64,000 nt of DNA, from contig CM043945.1 in NCBI GenBank assembly GCA_014529385.2, positions 1,106,312-1,170,311 on the forward strand, in the 5' to 3' direction. Shown here in pieces: positions 32,586-43,202 of the stretch. Positions within the stretch are counted from its first letter, which is position 1, and every line of letters starts with the position of its first letter. The translations under genes and the position numbers were made by a program. Source of the DNA: Adiantum capillus-veneris. Lineage: Eukaryota; Streptophyta; Polypodiopsida; Polypodiales; Pteridaceae. The notes under the pieces were generated by a model, which searched no databases, was not told the DNA's origin, and was given only the letters and a program-made list of their open reading frames with translations.

Positions 32586-33199
32586 GCTATAGAGGAACAC
32601 ACCCGACACACAAAAAGATTGTCTCTCTATAGCCAGGGCATACACATTAGCCCAATCCACTAGAGTTCACCTTTGAAACTCTCAACGCATGCTAGCAGGC
32701 CACCGCCCGCACACAAAAAGATTGTCTCTCTATAGCCAGGGCATACACATTAGCCCAATCCACTAGAGTTCACCTTTGAAACTCTCAACGCATGCTAGCA
32801 GGCCACCGCCCGCACACACACCGATGTGTAAACACACACACATTCAGCTACCCATGGACTTCAGGGCTCGCTTCACATGTCGCTCCTGCACGCGAAACCA
32901 CACTCTCACTTCCATTTTTCACAAAAGAATTGGGCCGGGGGGCAGACACATCAGCACCGGCACCGCATACACAAGGAGAAGAAGTAGAGAAGGGGGTAGA
33001 GGAGAAACGACGCGAGAGAAACACCATGGGGGCTTCACCATTGCTTACAACACTATGTACAACTCATTACATCAAACGGCACACTCACATGGTCATCGTG
33101 CAAGAAAACACACACTTGGGGCTTTGTAGGCACACACCTCTGCACAAAAAGGCCCTTAGGAAAAAACACCCATTCACCTTTGCTCTCCTGTAAACGACA
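32586..33199 (-). repeat. 3' LTR of element Y, left part (split by W)
   Basis: Homologous to 60595-61097 of Y's 5' LTR (cacaaaaaga.tg.ctctctat, ccaatccactagagttcacc, gctagcaggccaccgcc). A 103-bp unit (32611-32713) is tandemly duplicated at 32714-32812. The extreme end is eroded. It continues at 56875 beyond element W. Confidence 0.8.
32611..32812. repeat. 103-bp tandem duplication inside Y's LTR
   Basis: Copies at 32611-32713 and 32714-32812 look identical by eye. Y's other LTR has only one copy. Confidence 0.9.
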
Positions 33200-33859
33200 T
33201 GTCATAAAATCTACTATCTAACCAACCCAAATGATTTCTCATCATTTAATGTGGGAGAATAAACGGGAACAAGGGTTAGAATATAGACATGTGCTTATGG
33301 ATCTGTCTCAACACGGGGCCAAGGTTAAAAGGGGTCCAAATGAGGGATGGTATGTTAAAGAGCAATGCTACCTAATGGAGCTTCAATACCATAGGTTTAA
33401 CTTCATTAAAGACTTCCAAAAGTTAGTGTTCAAAAGTCCTTTGACCTTAGGCAAGCTAGGACTGACCTTCAGGTGGGAATCCTACCCAAGCATGAGGTGC
33501 TTGTTGGCTTGCTAAGTGTTAGTGGGAACCTTACCTAAAAGCTTGAGGTGTTTCTCACATGCTTAAATGATTAAAGTTCTTGAAGTATTCAATTCAAAGA
33601 TAACTCTCAAGAGACATCAACGTTTCCATGTTTGATTGGCTAAGTCCTTGAAGTATTCAACTCAACCAAATGACTTAATAAGCATAAAAAACACATGTTC
33701 AAATGATCCTCCACATGTGGCCATCATGGTGTGTTTGAATGTCATTGGATAGGTTTTAAAGGGATCCAATGAGAATTTAGATCCATAAAAATAAATAATT
33801 AAGTTCTTTCTCTCAAAGAGGAAAAAGAGGACACATCTCCAAATGAAATAATAAAATAA

Positions 33860-33901
<42 letters not shown>

Positions 33902-34653
33902 GTGGACCAAGCATGAGAGGGGGGGGGGGGGGAATACTCTCCCACACACATACACACATTCTCTCATTGTGTGGAGTGCAAAGTGAAAGAGCTCCATCTC
34001 CTTCTCCAAGCTTGTTGAGAAGTGGAGAGCCTACACCAACACTCTTGGCTACGGAATGCAAATCCAACCAAGAGCCATGCTTCAATGCTTAAGCTTGCCA
34101 TCTTCTTTATCTTCATTACTATGCTATTATGCTATGCTAAGCAAGAAGAGTGATTATAAGTGAGGAACTATTTCTTTCTCCTATGGATGATTCTTCTTTC
34201 TCTTCCCTACCCTCATTCCCCGCTAGCTCTCTCCACCTTCGAAGGTGTTTGAGGCCTTGAGACTGAGGCTTGGGATAGTTAATTCTTTTTGCAAAGTTTA
34301 TGTTAAGCTCATGATGCATGAAGATTTCCATCTTCATAGCATCACCAAGGTCACAAGGAACACCAAGATTGTATTGTAACAAGTCTCTCTTGATGGGAGA
34401 ATCTATAATACAAATGCCTTTTGGAGGGGGGACCGGCTCCAAGTAAATGGTCTGGTCCTCAACTGTTGTCATGTTCTCCAATACTCTCTCTCTTGGAAAA
34501 GTATTGTTCATGCCAAGTTAATTAAGTACTATATTCATGTTGCTACCATCAATTAAGTTCACCCTCTATGTTCTCAAAGTAATCTCACAAAAATGCTCAC
34601 TCTAATTCTCTTAATTTCGTTATTCTCAAAGTTCATAGGCCATTTCCATTACA
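33200..34653 (+). repeat. 5' LTR of element W
   Basis: 1,454 bp, tgtcataaaatc...ccattaca. It holds a (ag)n run (about 33864-33899), a 14-G run (about 33919-33932) and the word catgcttcaatgcttaagc at about 34077, which in the 3' LTR is the insertion point of V. Confidence 0.85.
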
Positions 34654-34654
34654 T

Positions 34655-34666
34655 TGGTATCAGAGC
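34655..34666 (+). other. Primer-binding site of element W
   Basis: tggtatcagagc, one base after the LTR, complementary to initiator tRNA-Met. Confidence 0.85.
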
Positions 34667-35035
34667 ATTTGGTTTCTCTTTTCTTGCTTAAGAAGAGAGG
34701 TCCTAAAGTAGCTTATTAATGATTGATTTTGTTAATTATATTAGGGTAAGTGGGACTGGGATATTATCGGTTTTGTTGAGCCCACTATGTGGGATATGGT
34801 GCACACCTCGGAAGCTTTGGTCTTAATAATGGGGTCTTTTTAGACTTGCCTACGGCTTTACCATTATGGAGCCATATAAAGACCGAAAGGAGCTATCCCT
34901 CGACAATTCTGCTATGTTAGACCCGCCCACTACTCTCTATAATTAACCAATTCGAGCCGTGGGTGTAGATACTAAGAGGAACTAAGGTTTTGAATTGCCA
35001 AAGAATACAAAAGTAAACACATAAGTATAATTAGC

Positions 35036-37391
35036 ATGGCTGACAATAACCAAGAGAGTAGAATGAACATTGATAACTTTGATTTTTCACATGAAGGTGC
35101 TAATGATGGAACCCCCATGTTTATCAATTATCTTGTTACTAGGCTGCATCAAACTATGGGAAACCCTACTTTGCAAGCCGAAGTTACCTAACAACGTCGT
35201 GCTTATGGGATTTCTCTTCCTCTCCAAGAGCAGAGAGAGTTTAAGAGGCCTCTTGATGAGACCCCCAAAAGAAGACTCTCTCCCATACGAGAGGAGGAAT
35301 CCAAAGAACAAGAAAGTAATGAATCCCTAGTTCCTCTGAAGATGTGGCTCCACGAAGATGGCGGTCTAGGCGATCGCCAACTCCTCCCATGAGGAAATGG
35401 TCAACACACAGTCCTTCTCCTCGTCACTCTGAAAGGGAAGAGAAGAAACCTTGGGGGGTTCATCGTTCAGTACCCCCTATATAACGTGCCTTCGTGGGGT
35501 ATTTAAAAAACCCCTCTTTTAACATGTCTAAATGAATAAAATGATCCCTTATTTTACTTTTTTTTCCAAAATTGAATATAAAAACCCCTTATTTTAATGT
35601 ATCTTTGTTAAATTGCATAAATTTTTTGCATTTTAAAACCCATCCTTTTGAACTCACGTTATACATTAACATGATTACATAGTGCACCCCTCGAGGAGGA
35701 AACAAAAGAAGAAAAGGTCAACAAAGAGGTCACCCTCTTCTCCTTCTTCTTCACCTTCCTCCTCTCCCGAAAAAAGCTATGGTTATTCTCCTAGAGAATA
35801 CAAGAGGGGAGGACATCGCAAATCATACCATGCATGGAGAAGATCACAAAAGCTCAAGAAGTTCAAAGAGGAAGGAAAGAATATCTCTTTTCTCACCTAT
35901 GATGGCACCTTTGGTGCCACTGACAAAGTATTGGCCTTCATCCAACAATTTGATGCGGCCTTTGGAGACGAGGGCTTCATGGAGTCCTCCAAGCTACGCC
36001 TTGTAGCTATGCACTTCCAGAAATTGGCTCATCAATGGTGGGCTAGCCTTCGTGGCAATGGTGAAGTCCCAAAGACATGGAAAAATATACGAGTTTCCAT
36101 CATGAAGCAATTTCTTGCAAGCGATGCAAAGGACAAAGTACTTACCGAATGGCACATTTTGAAGCTTCTCTCACATGAGTCTATTCACAAATATGTGGAA
36201 AATTTTTGGGATTTACATCTCAAGGCTACTATCTTCCAAAAGATAGACTTCGCCGAGCAAAAGAAACAATTTTGTGTGGGATTACCTGAAGAAATGACTG
36301 AGTATGTCAACTCCCAACGACCTGGTTCTATCACCGAAGTAATCCACCACACCATGGTTGCTTCCCGCATCAATCTCCAACAAGGGGCTAGATGGAATGT
36401 CAAACCCATGGAAAACAAAGACAAAAATGACGCAAAGGGAAAAACCAATGTCCAAAATTCTTCCCAAGGCACTTCCTACAACAACAACAATAGATCCAAG
36501 GAGAAGGGAGTTTACAAAGGTAAAAACAAAATCTCTCATGAAGAGCTTGAAGCTTTTTGCAAGGACCATAAGTGTTTTAAGTGTGAGGAGCAAGAACATG
36601 GCTATCATTCTTGCCCCAAGAAAAATGCCCGCAATGAGACTCCTAGGGCTTCCACCATCGAAGCTCCAAAAGAGGATGCTCATTGCAAAGGATCATCTCT
36701 CTCCTTTGCTTGGGAAAAGATAAGGGAGCATGATGTCTTCATCTTATTTGACCCTCGCTCTACTCACAACTTCATATCAACGGAGTTGGCCACCAAGTTG
36801 GGTATTCAAGCTTTCGAGATGGGAGATATTGTAATGGTTGACACAACTTTCAAGGGACATCAAGCCTCCGGTACTCCCTTGATTGGGAAGTTGAGGCTTC
36901 ATGTCCAAAGCTATGTCGACAAATTAGAAGAATTTTTCATCTCTCCTCTCCAACATGAGGATGCTATCCTAGGGGCGCCATGGTTTGATCGCATGGCTCC
37001 CAACATGAAGTTCCCTGAAAGGAGAATCTACTTCACCTACAGGGGAAAGAACATGTGTATAGATGCTAATGAGTCTGGTCATACTATACCACTTGTAAAT
37101 TCACCAGCTTTTGATAAGTCAATGAAAAGCTCAATTTCTGTGTACATGATTTTTGTCAAAGAATCCACTAATGACACTAATGGTTTACCAAATGAAAATG
37201 GTAGGAATCAAGAAGAGTTAGACTTGTCTACTTTTCTAAACGGATTCCAAGATGTTTTCATCGATGATATCCCTATGGACTTACCTCCAAAACGAGGGGA
37301 TGATGACCATCGAATTGAGCTCCTACTAAGAAGCTCACCGCCTAACAAGCTCCTTATCGAGTTTTCCAAGCTCAACAAAAGCAAATCATGA
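35036..37391 (+). pseudogene. Element W Gag and protease
   Basis: The likely start is ATG at 35036 (MADNNQESRMNIDNFDFSHE), with an in-frame TAA about 51 codons in. After an inserted 207-bp block, a long frame (35682-37391) carries an SPSS-rich segment, the capsid region FIQQFDAAFGDEGF and HQWWASLRGNGEVPKTW, a zinc knuckle CFKCEEQEHGYHSC, and a protease with LFDPRSTHNFIST, where the usual D-S/T-G reads D-P-R. The end shows [13 protein letters not shown] before a small deletion shifts the frame into RT. The order and wording match element R, so both belong to the same chromovirus group. Confidence 0.9.
35479..35686. mobile_element. Small AT-rich insertion in W gag
   Basis: Gag text ends ...HRSVP and resumes ...SRRKQKKKRS across about 207 bp of AT-rich sequence. 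cccct flanks both sides (35474-35478 and 35687-35691). ataacgtg near the left end and cacgttat near 35655 are inverted, but true terminal inverted repeats are not clear. MITE-like, unclassified. Confidence 0.5.
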
Positions 37392-40016
37392 GGCAAGTAC
37401 AAGAATTGTTAGACAAAGGAATGGTGAGGGCTAGCTCCTCTCCCTTTTGTTCTCCAGTCCTTTTAGTGCAAAAGAAAGATGGTACATACCGTATGTGTGT
37501 GGACTATCGAGCATTAAACCATATCACTATCAAAAACATATTTCCTATGCCTCGGATAGAAGATTTGTTTGATAAGCTACAAGGCTCTACCTACTTCAGT
37601 AGGATTGACCTTAAAAGTGGCTATCATCAAATAAGGATAGTGGATAAAGATATCCTAAAGACTGCGTTTTGTACAACGTTTGGTCTTTATGGATATCTAG
37701 TCATGCCTTTTGGCTTGACCAATGCACCAGCCACATTCAATCGTTTGATGGAGAAAATATGTAGACCCTATCGCAAGTTCACTGGAGTTTTCTTTGATGA
37801 TATCATCATCTACTCCAAGTCTTTGTAGGAACACAAGCAACATCTCCAAGCGATTTTTCAAGCATTGAGGGAGAACAAGCTTTTTCTCAACCAAAAGAAA
37901 AGCAATTTTTTCCTTCACGAGATTCAATACTTAGGTCATATTATCTCTCAAGATGGTATCTGTATGGATCTATCGAAGTTAGAGGTAATAAAGCATGGCC
38001 TAATCCAAGGAATCTACATGAGCTAAGAAGCTTTATTGGTATGTGTGCATACTGTAGACGCTTCATAGCAAAATTTTCTCAAATAGCAGGACCATTACAT
38101 GACTTAACAAAGAAGAACGTTAAGTATTCATGGACTGCTAAGGAGCAAAAAGCTTTTGAAACGCTCAAAGAGAACCTTACCTCTCAACCAATCCTCCTGC
38201 TTTCGGATCTCTCAAAGCCATTTGAGGTCCAATGTGATGCTTGTGGTGATTGCCTTGGAGCAGCCTTGCTTCAAGAAGGGCATGCCATAGCATATGAGAG
38301 CCGAAGGCTCAATACGGATGAACATGTCTTGGGCATTTATGAGAAAGAGCTTTTAGTTGTTCTACATGCCCTAGACACATGGAAGCACTATTTATTGGGG
38401 ACTCCACTCATTTTACGAACATACCACCAAAGTCTCAAGTACTTCATGACGCAAACCAAGCTTTCTGACAAACAAATGAGGTGGGAAAATATTCTTTCGC
38501 AATTTTATTTTCATATTGCTCACATCGCTGGTAAGCACAATCAAGTGGCCGATGCACTTTCACGACGACCAAAAGTAAATGCGGTGTCTATAACAACTCA
38601 CAATGATCTATCTTCCATGATAGATGAGTATGCTATTGACCTTGACTTCAAAGATGTAATGTCATCCCTTGCTTTGGGGAAGAAAGAGGAACCATTCACC
38701 TTGCAGGATGGTTATCTTCTCCATGGCAATAGGCTATGTGTTACCCACTCCCTTTGTGAGAAAGCCATGTATGAATCCCATGCTCCTCCCTATGCGGGGC
38801 ATAGAGGCATTCAACCTACTCCTTGAGGAGTAGAGACAAACTTCTATTGGTCTACCATGAAAGTGGACATACAAGAGTATGTTTCAAAATGTATGGTATG
38901 CCAAAAGACTAAGTATGATAGAGGGAAGAAACTTGGATTACTCTAGCCATTGCCAATCCCTAATTCAGCATGGGAGAGTATATCCATGGATTTTATCTTT
39001 GGATTACCCAAGTCTATCCATGGGAATACCGGAATATGGACAATAGTCAACAGGTTTAGCAAGCAAGCACACTTTATTCTTGTAAAAAAGACTATTAAGG
39101 CACACCAAATGGCAACCATCTTCATATCTCAGATTTTCAAACACCATGGATTACCAACATCCATCGTGTGAGATAGAATGACCAATAATTTTTGGAAAGG
39201 TCTCTTTGAAAATCTAGGTACAAGATTGAATTTCTCTTCGGCCTACCACCCACAAACGGATGGCCAAAGTGAGATAGCCAATGTTACGATACCCGATCTA
39301 CTAAAGACTTATGTTACATAAGTAGATCAACAATCACAATGGGAGAAGTAATTACCCCTTGTAGACTATGCCTACATTAATACTATCCATACTACTATAG
39401 AAAAATCACCTTTTGAGATCATAGAGGGAAGACCTAAAAGTCCCTTGCTACTTAAAGTACATGGGAAGATCTTTGCTCTGCTGATGAGAATAGCTGTGAC
39501 CTACAAGAATATTTTCAAAAGGTTAAAGAGGCTATATCCATCTCTCCACAAAGGCAAAAAGTTGCTGCTGACAAGCAGAGAAGGGCCTTAACGTTCAAAG
39601 AAAATGATTGGGACTTAAGTTTCCTAAGGCTCGATTGAGGCAAATGACGAGAGAAAATCCTACGGGCCATTAAAAGTATTATGCTAAATTAGCAAAAAGA
39701 TATTATGGTCCTTTTCAAATCTTGAAGCCAATCAGTGACATGGCTTATCAACTCAAGTTGCCCAACCATTGGCTCATACACAATGATTTTCATGTGAGCC
39801 TACTTAAGCCCTACAAAGGAGAGCCACCAATAGAACCAATTATTGAAGACCCTCCAAAAATTGAAGACCAAGAAGAGGTGCTACAACCCAAAGTTATCCT
39901 TTACTACGGCATGGTAAGATTATATGACAGTATCTTATTAAGTTCAAAAATTATCCATTTGAAGATGCTAGACGGATGCAAGGAATACAACTTAAGGATA
40001 GTATGAACCTTGTCAA
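37388..40016 (+). pseudogene. Element W RT, RNase H, integrase and chromodomain remnant
   Basis: [45 protein letters not shown] and the catalytic FFDDIIIYS, then a TAG at about 37826 and a frameshift near 37998. RNase H: VQCDACGDCLGAALLQEG and HHQS changed to YHQS. Integrase: YAGHRGIQ, CMVCQKTKYD, MDFIFGLPKS, then a stop and small deletion at the second aspartate region (about 39170), and YHPQTDGQSEIAN. Past 39300 stops multiply. The tail shows [17 protein letters not shown] at about 39930, a degraded chromodomain. At least eight lesions are visible, so W is much older than R. Confidence 0.9.
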
Positions 40017-40395
40017 TGCTTACAATGTTGCAGTAGAGTAAGCGAATGTAAATGCTTTCTAAATGAACAATGTTTTTGTCTTATAAGACTAATCCTATTT
40101 TGTGCACAAATTTAAATAGTATGCATGCTTAGAATCATGTTTGTGATGACGACGTCACTCAAACACCAAGTAGAATTTGTCACTTTACTTTGGGAGTATG
40201 ATATGGACTAAAGAGCAGACATGCTTGCGGTAGCTATGTCTTCCAAGCACCAAATGGACTAGTCATGCATTTTGGAATGATGTCACAGGGTGAAAAGGGA
40301 TCCTCTACTTGCTAAGAAACGTAGACTAAGGACTAAGACTTTATCTCTTCTACCTCATAGTTGACGATGACTATGATTTCAAGATAGAGATAATT
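40017..40395 (+). other. Element W 3' non-coding region
   Basis: Between the chromodomain remnant and the 3' LTR. No gene; no sharp purine tract remains (gatttcaagatagagata precedes the LTR). Confidence 0.5.
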
Positions 40396-41036
40396 TCATA
40401 AAATCTAATATCTAACCAACCCAAATGGTTTTCTCATATTAAACTGATCATTTAATGTGGGAGAATAAACAGGAACAAGGGTTAGAATATAGACATGTGC
40501 TTATGGATCTGTCTCAACACGGGGCCAAGGTTAAAAGGGGTCCAAATGAGAGATGGTATATTAAAGAGCAATGCTACCTAATGGAGCTTAAAGACCATAG
40601 GGTTAGCTTCATTAAAGACCTCCAAAAGTTAATGTTCAAAAGTATTTTGACCTTAGGCAAGCTAGGGCTGACCTTGAGGTGGGAATCCTACCCAAGCATG
40701 AGGTGTTTGTTGGCTTGCTAAGTGTTAGTGGGAACCTTACCCAAAAGTTTGAGGTGTTTCTCACACGCTTAAATGACTAAAGCTCTTGAAGTATTCAATT
40801 CAAAGATAACTCTCAAGAGGCATCAACGTTTCCATGCTTGATTGACTAAGTCCTTGAAGTATTCAATTCAACCAAATGACTTAATAAGCATAAAAGGCAC
40901 ATGTTCAAATGATCCTCCACATGTGGCCCTCATGATTTGTTTGAATGCTATTGGATAAGTTTTAAAGGGGTCCAATGAGAATTTAGATAAAAATAAATAA
41001 ATAATTAAGTTATTTCTCTCAAAGAGGAAAAAGAGG
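40396..41036 (+). repeat. 3' LTR of element W, first part
   Basis: Matches the W 5' LTR from 33200 to about 33838 (cataaaatcta, gatcatttaatgtgggagaa, tgcttatggatctgtctcaa). It breaks off in the GA-rich word gaggaaaaagagg, the left breakpoint of an inversion. Confidence 0.85.
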
Positions 41037-41650
41037 AGAGCACTCGATTGCTGTCCTAGCAAGGATATTGACATAGGAGCTTTTGATTTTAACTCTCTTT
41101 GTTGCTCCGCCTTGTGTAAGCTCTCTATTTCCTTTTCCCTCGCTACAAGGATATACCACTCAACCTCTTGCACTTCGGCAAGGCTTCTACCATCAGGTAA
41201 TATAACCTCGAAGGGGAATAGCTCTGAAGAGTCAGCGGGTGCAGTGAATGGAGTATTCACGTACACATCCTCTAAGGACATAGGGTCTACGTTGGTCATG
41301 AATGGAAAATTTACTTCCCCACCCCCCTCATTTACATCATTAGCTCCATGTTCGGAGCGAGTGGCTCTACTAAAGGTTTCCTTCAAGCGGCTAAGCACGC
41401 TCGGCCCGGACCGTGGACTCATGGCATGCATGTCTTGGCTTAAGCTATCAGGATTAGGCATTGGGAAACCCTCCATGATGTCGTAGTCAGAGGAAGGGTC
41501 ACTAGCCGCTATGTTCGAGTCTTGGTTTGTACTACCTTGGGTCCCCACCGAGGGCCGGGAACCTAATGTAGGTGGATATTGAGAACTCGCATAAGTCAAA
41601 ATTCTCTCTAGTTGCTCCGTCTCTAGCACACGACCAGAGCACACATGCAT
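41037..41650 (-). pseudogene. Element V gag, N-terminal part (inverted segment)
   Basis: The minus-strand frame reads SSQYPPTLGSRPSVGTQGST, SDYDIMEGFPMPNPDSLSQD, FPFEVILPDGRSLAEVQEVE and REKEIESLHKAEQQRELKSK, ending SISLLGQQSSAL at the breakpoint. It lies on the internal side of V's primer-binding site, so it is V's own gag start. The continuation (RKGQPLKRNIASSSKD) begins at about 43199 on the plus strand. No homologue comes to mind for this N-terminal domain. Confidence 0.65.
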
Positions 41651-42379
41651 GTGCTTTTGACAACCTACAAGCGTCGGCGAATAACCTCGAAGGTTAACCG
41701 CTTACTTTTTTAGGCATCAGTTTTCACTCGTTTTTTTATGTTTTTTTATGTTTTCTAATGATTGGTTTTTTTATTAAAGTGTATGATAGCTCGAAACAAG
41801 CGTCTCACTCAGAGGGTCGCGGTGTGCTTTACAGCACAACGTTCGGACACCTGAAGCTCCTTTGGTCCTCAAAAAATCGATTTTTAGCTACATGTGAAGC
41901 TAAAATATGTAATTTTAAAAGGCGACTGAGGCCTAAGCCTGAGCGCGAGCTTAGGCTTGGGTCTGGAAGATATTCCCGATCCCGTCCTACCTTTAAATTT
42001 TTTTTACTTTTTTTTAGTTTTTTTTTTTAAAAAAAAAGGATACGGTCGCCGCGGCCTCCGCAAGAGCACACACACACTCTACCTACCTACTTCCAACTAA
42101 TACACCTACTGTTACACACTAACACACTCTATTAGCTCTCACAGATCTACTTGCTACTTACTATACATTACATTACACAGAACTAACAACCTTAATACTA
42201 ACACCTTACACAGAGAAAAAACACAGTACCTTTGAAAACTCCATTAACAAAAAAAAATACACAGTAGTAACACAAAATCCTTCTTCTCAACACACACACC
42301 CTCCTTCCCTACTGTTCCTACAATTGAAATTGCACCACGAAAGAAGCACAGAGTGCCATTCAAGCTTAGTGTATGGCAT
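41651..42379 (-). other. Element V leader
   Basis: Between V's primer-binding site and gag on the minus strand. It contains a run of T and A tracts at about 41997-42038 and a region of acacacac/ctaacac words. No gene. Confidence 0.55.
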
Positions 42380-42397
42380 TCCCTGGCAGCGGCGCCA
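42380..42397 (-). other. Primer-binding site of element V
   Basis: The minus strand reads TGGCGCCGCTGCCAGGGA, four bases from the LTR end. It is close to the TGGCGCCGTTGCC-type sites of plant Athila/Tat gypsy elements. Confidence 0.8.
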
Positions 42398-42401
42398 AAA
42401 A

Positions 42402-42983
42402 TGTGTGTATCTGTCGCACGTGTTAATGTAAGGAACTTGCCGATACACTGTGTGCGAGCCACAAATGGCTCCAAGCACACAACAAGCCTAAACTAGTAAG
42501 CTCAAAGATAGCGATGGTGTGTCACTCACCGCTCTACGCTTGCTCTCATGAAGGATTCCTCGCCATGAAGAAGAGGGAGACGCCGCGCTCAACCGCTTCA
42601 CCGTCGTCGTGCCTTTGTAATGCTCAACCACACACACACTCCCTCTCTCTCCCTCTCTCACTCTCTCACACATACACACACACAAGGAGATGAAGAAGAA
42701 GATGGAGATGGAGCAAGAGCACTCTTCAATTGCACAAATGAGAGAATGAGGTCTTTTAGGTTTAGATTGACCTTTATATGGGCTCGCCCGTTCACATTTG
42801 GACACTCACACTTAGCCAATCTTACCCAAACGTTAAACGTTCCAGTTTAAGAGTGCGCCTCTCATCGGCGATCACTCTTAATCATTCCTATTGGATAGAC
42901 AAGCCCGGTACTTGACTCTACCAAGTAAATACTACAACGTCTGTCGTAGGTGATAGGGTGTCCATGAGCCGTGACGGTTAACA
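42402..42983 (-). repeat. 5' LTR of element V (inverted relative to the rest of V)
   Basis: 582 bp, TGTTAACCGTCACGG...CACACA on the minus strand. Homologous over its length to 55712-56306 on the plus strand. The minus strand has TATATAAAGG-like promoter text (catataaagg, about 42772). Confidence 0.85.
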
Positions 42984-43145
42984 CATTGAAGCATGGCTCT
43001 TGGTTGGATTTGCGTTCCATAGCCAAGAGTGTTGGTGTAGGCTCTCCACTTCTCAACAAGCTTGGAGAAGGAGATGGAGCTCTTGCACTTTGCACTCCAT
43101 ACAATGAGAGAATGTGTGTGTAGGGGTGGGGGGGGGTGGGAGTGT

Positions 43146-43197
<52 letters not shown>
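42984..43197 (-). repeat. 3' LTR of element W, middle part (inverted)
   Basis: Reverse complement of W 5' LTR bases about 33860-34089 (gagtgcaaagtg, ccttctccaagcttgttgag, accaagagccatgcttcaatg). cattg at 42984-42988 is V's target duplication. It ends in a (ct)n run of about 50 bases, the right breakpoint of the inversion. Confidence 0.8.

Positions 43198-43202
<5 letters not shown>

Noticed and set aside
33231-33515. 94-residue frame, also at 40455-40721
   Set aside because: Repeated because both are W LTR copies; no protein motif.
36282-36683. Hydrophobic minus-strand frame resembling a membrane protein
   Set aside because: Antisense of W gag, whose plus-strand zinc knuckle and capsid motifs are clear.
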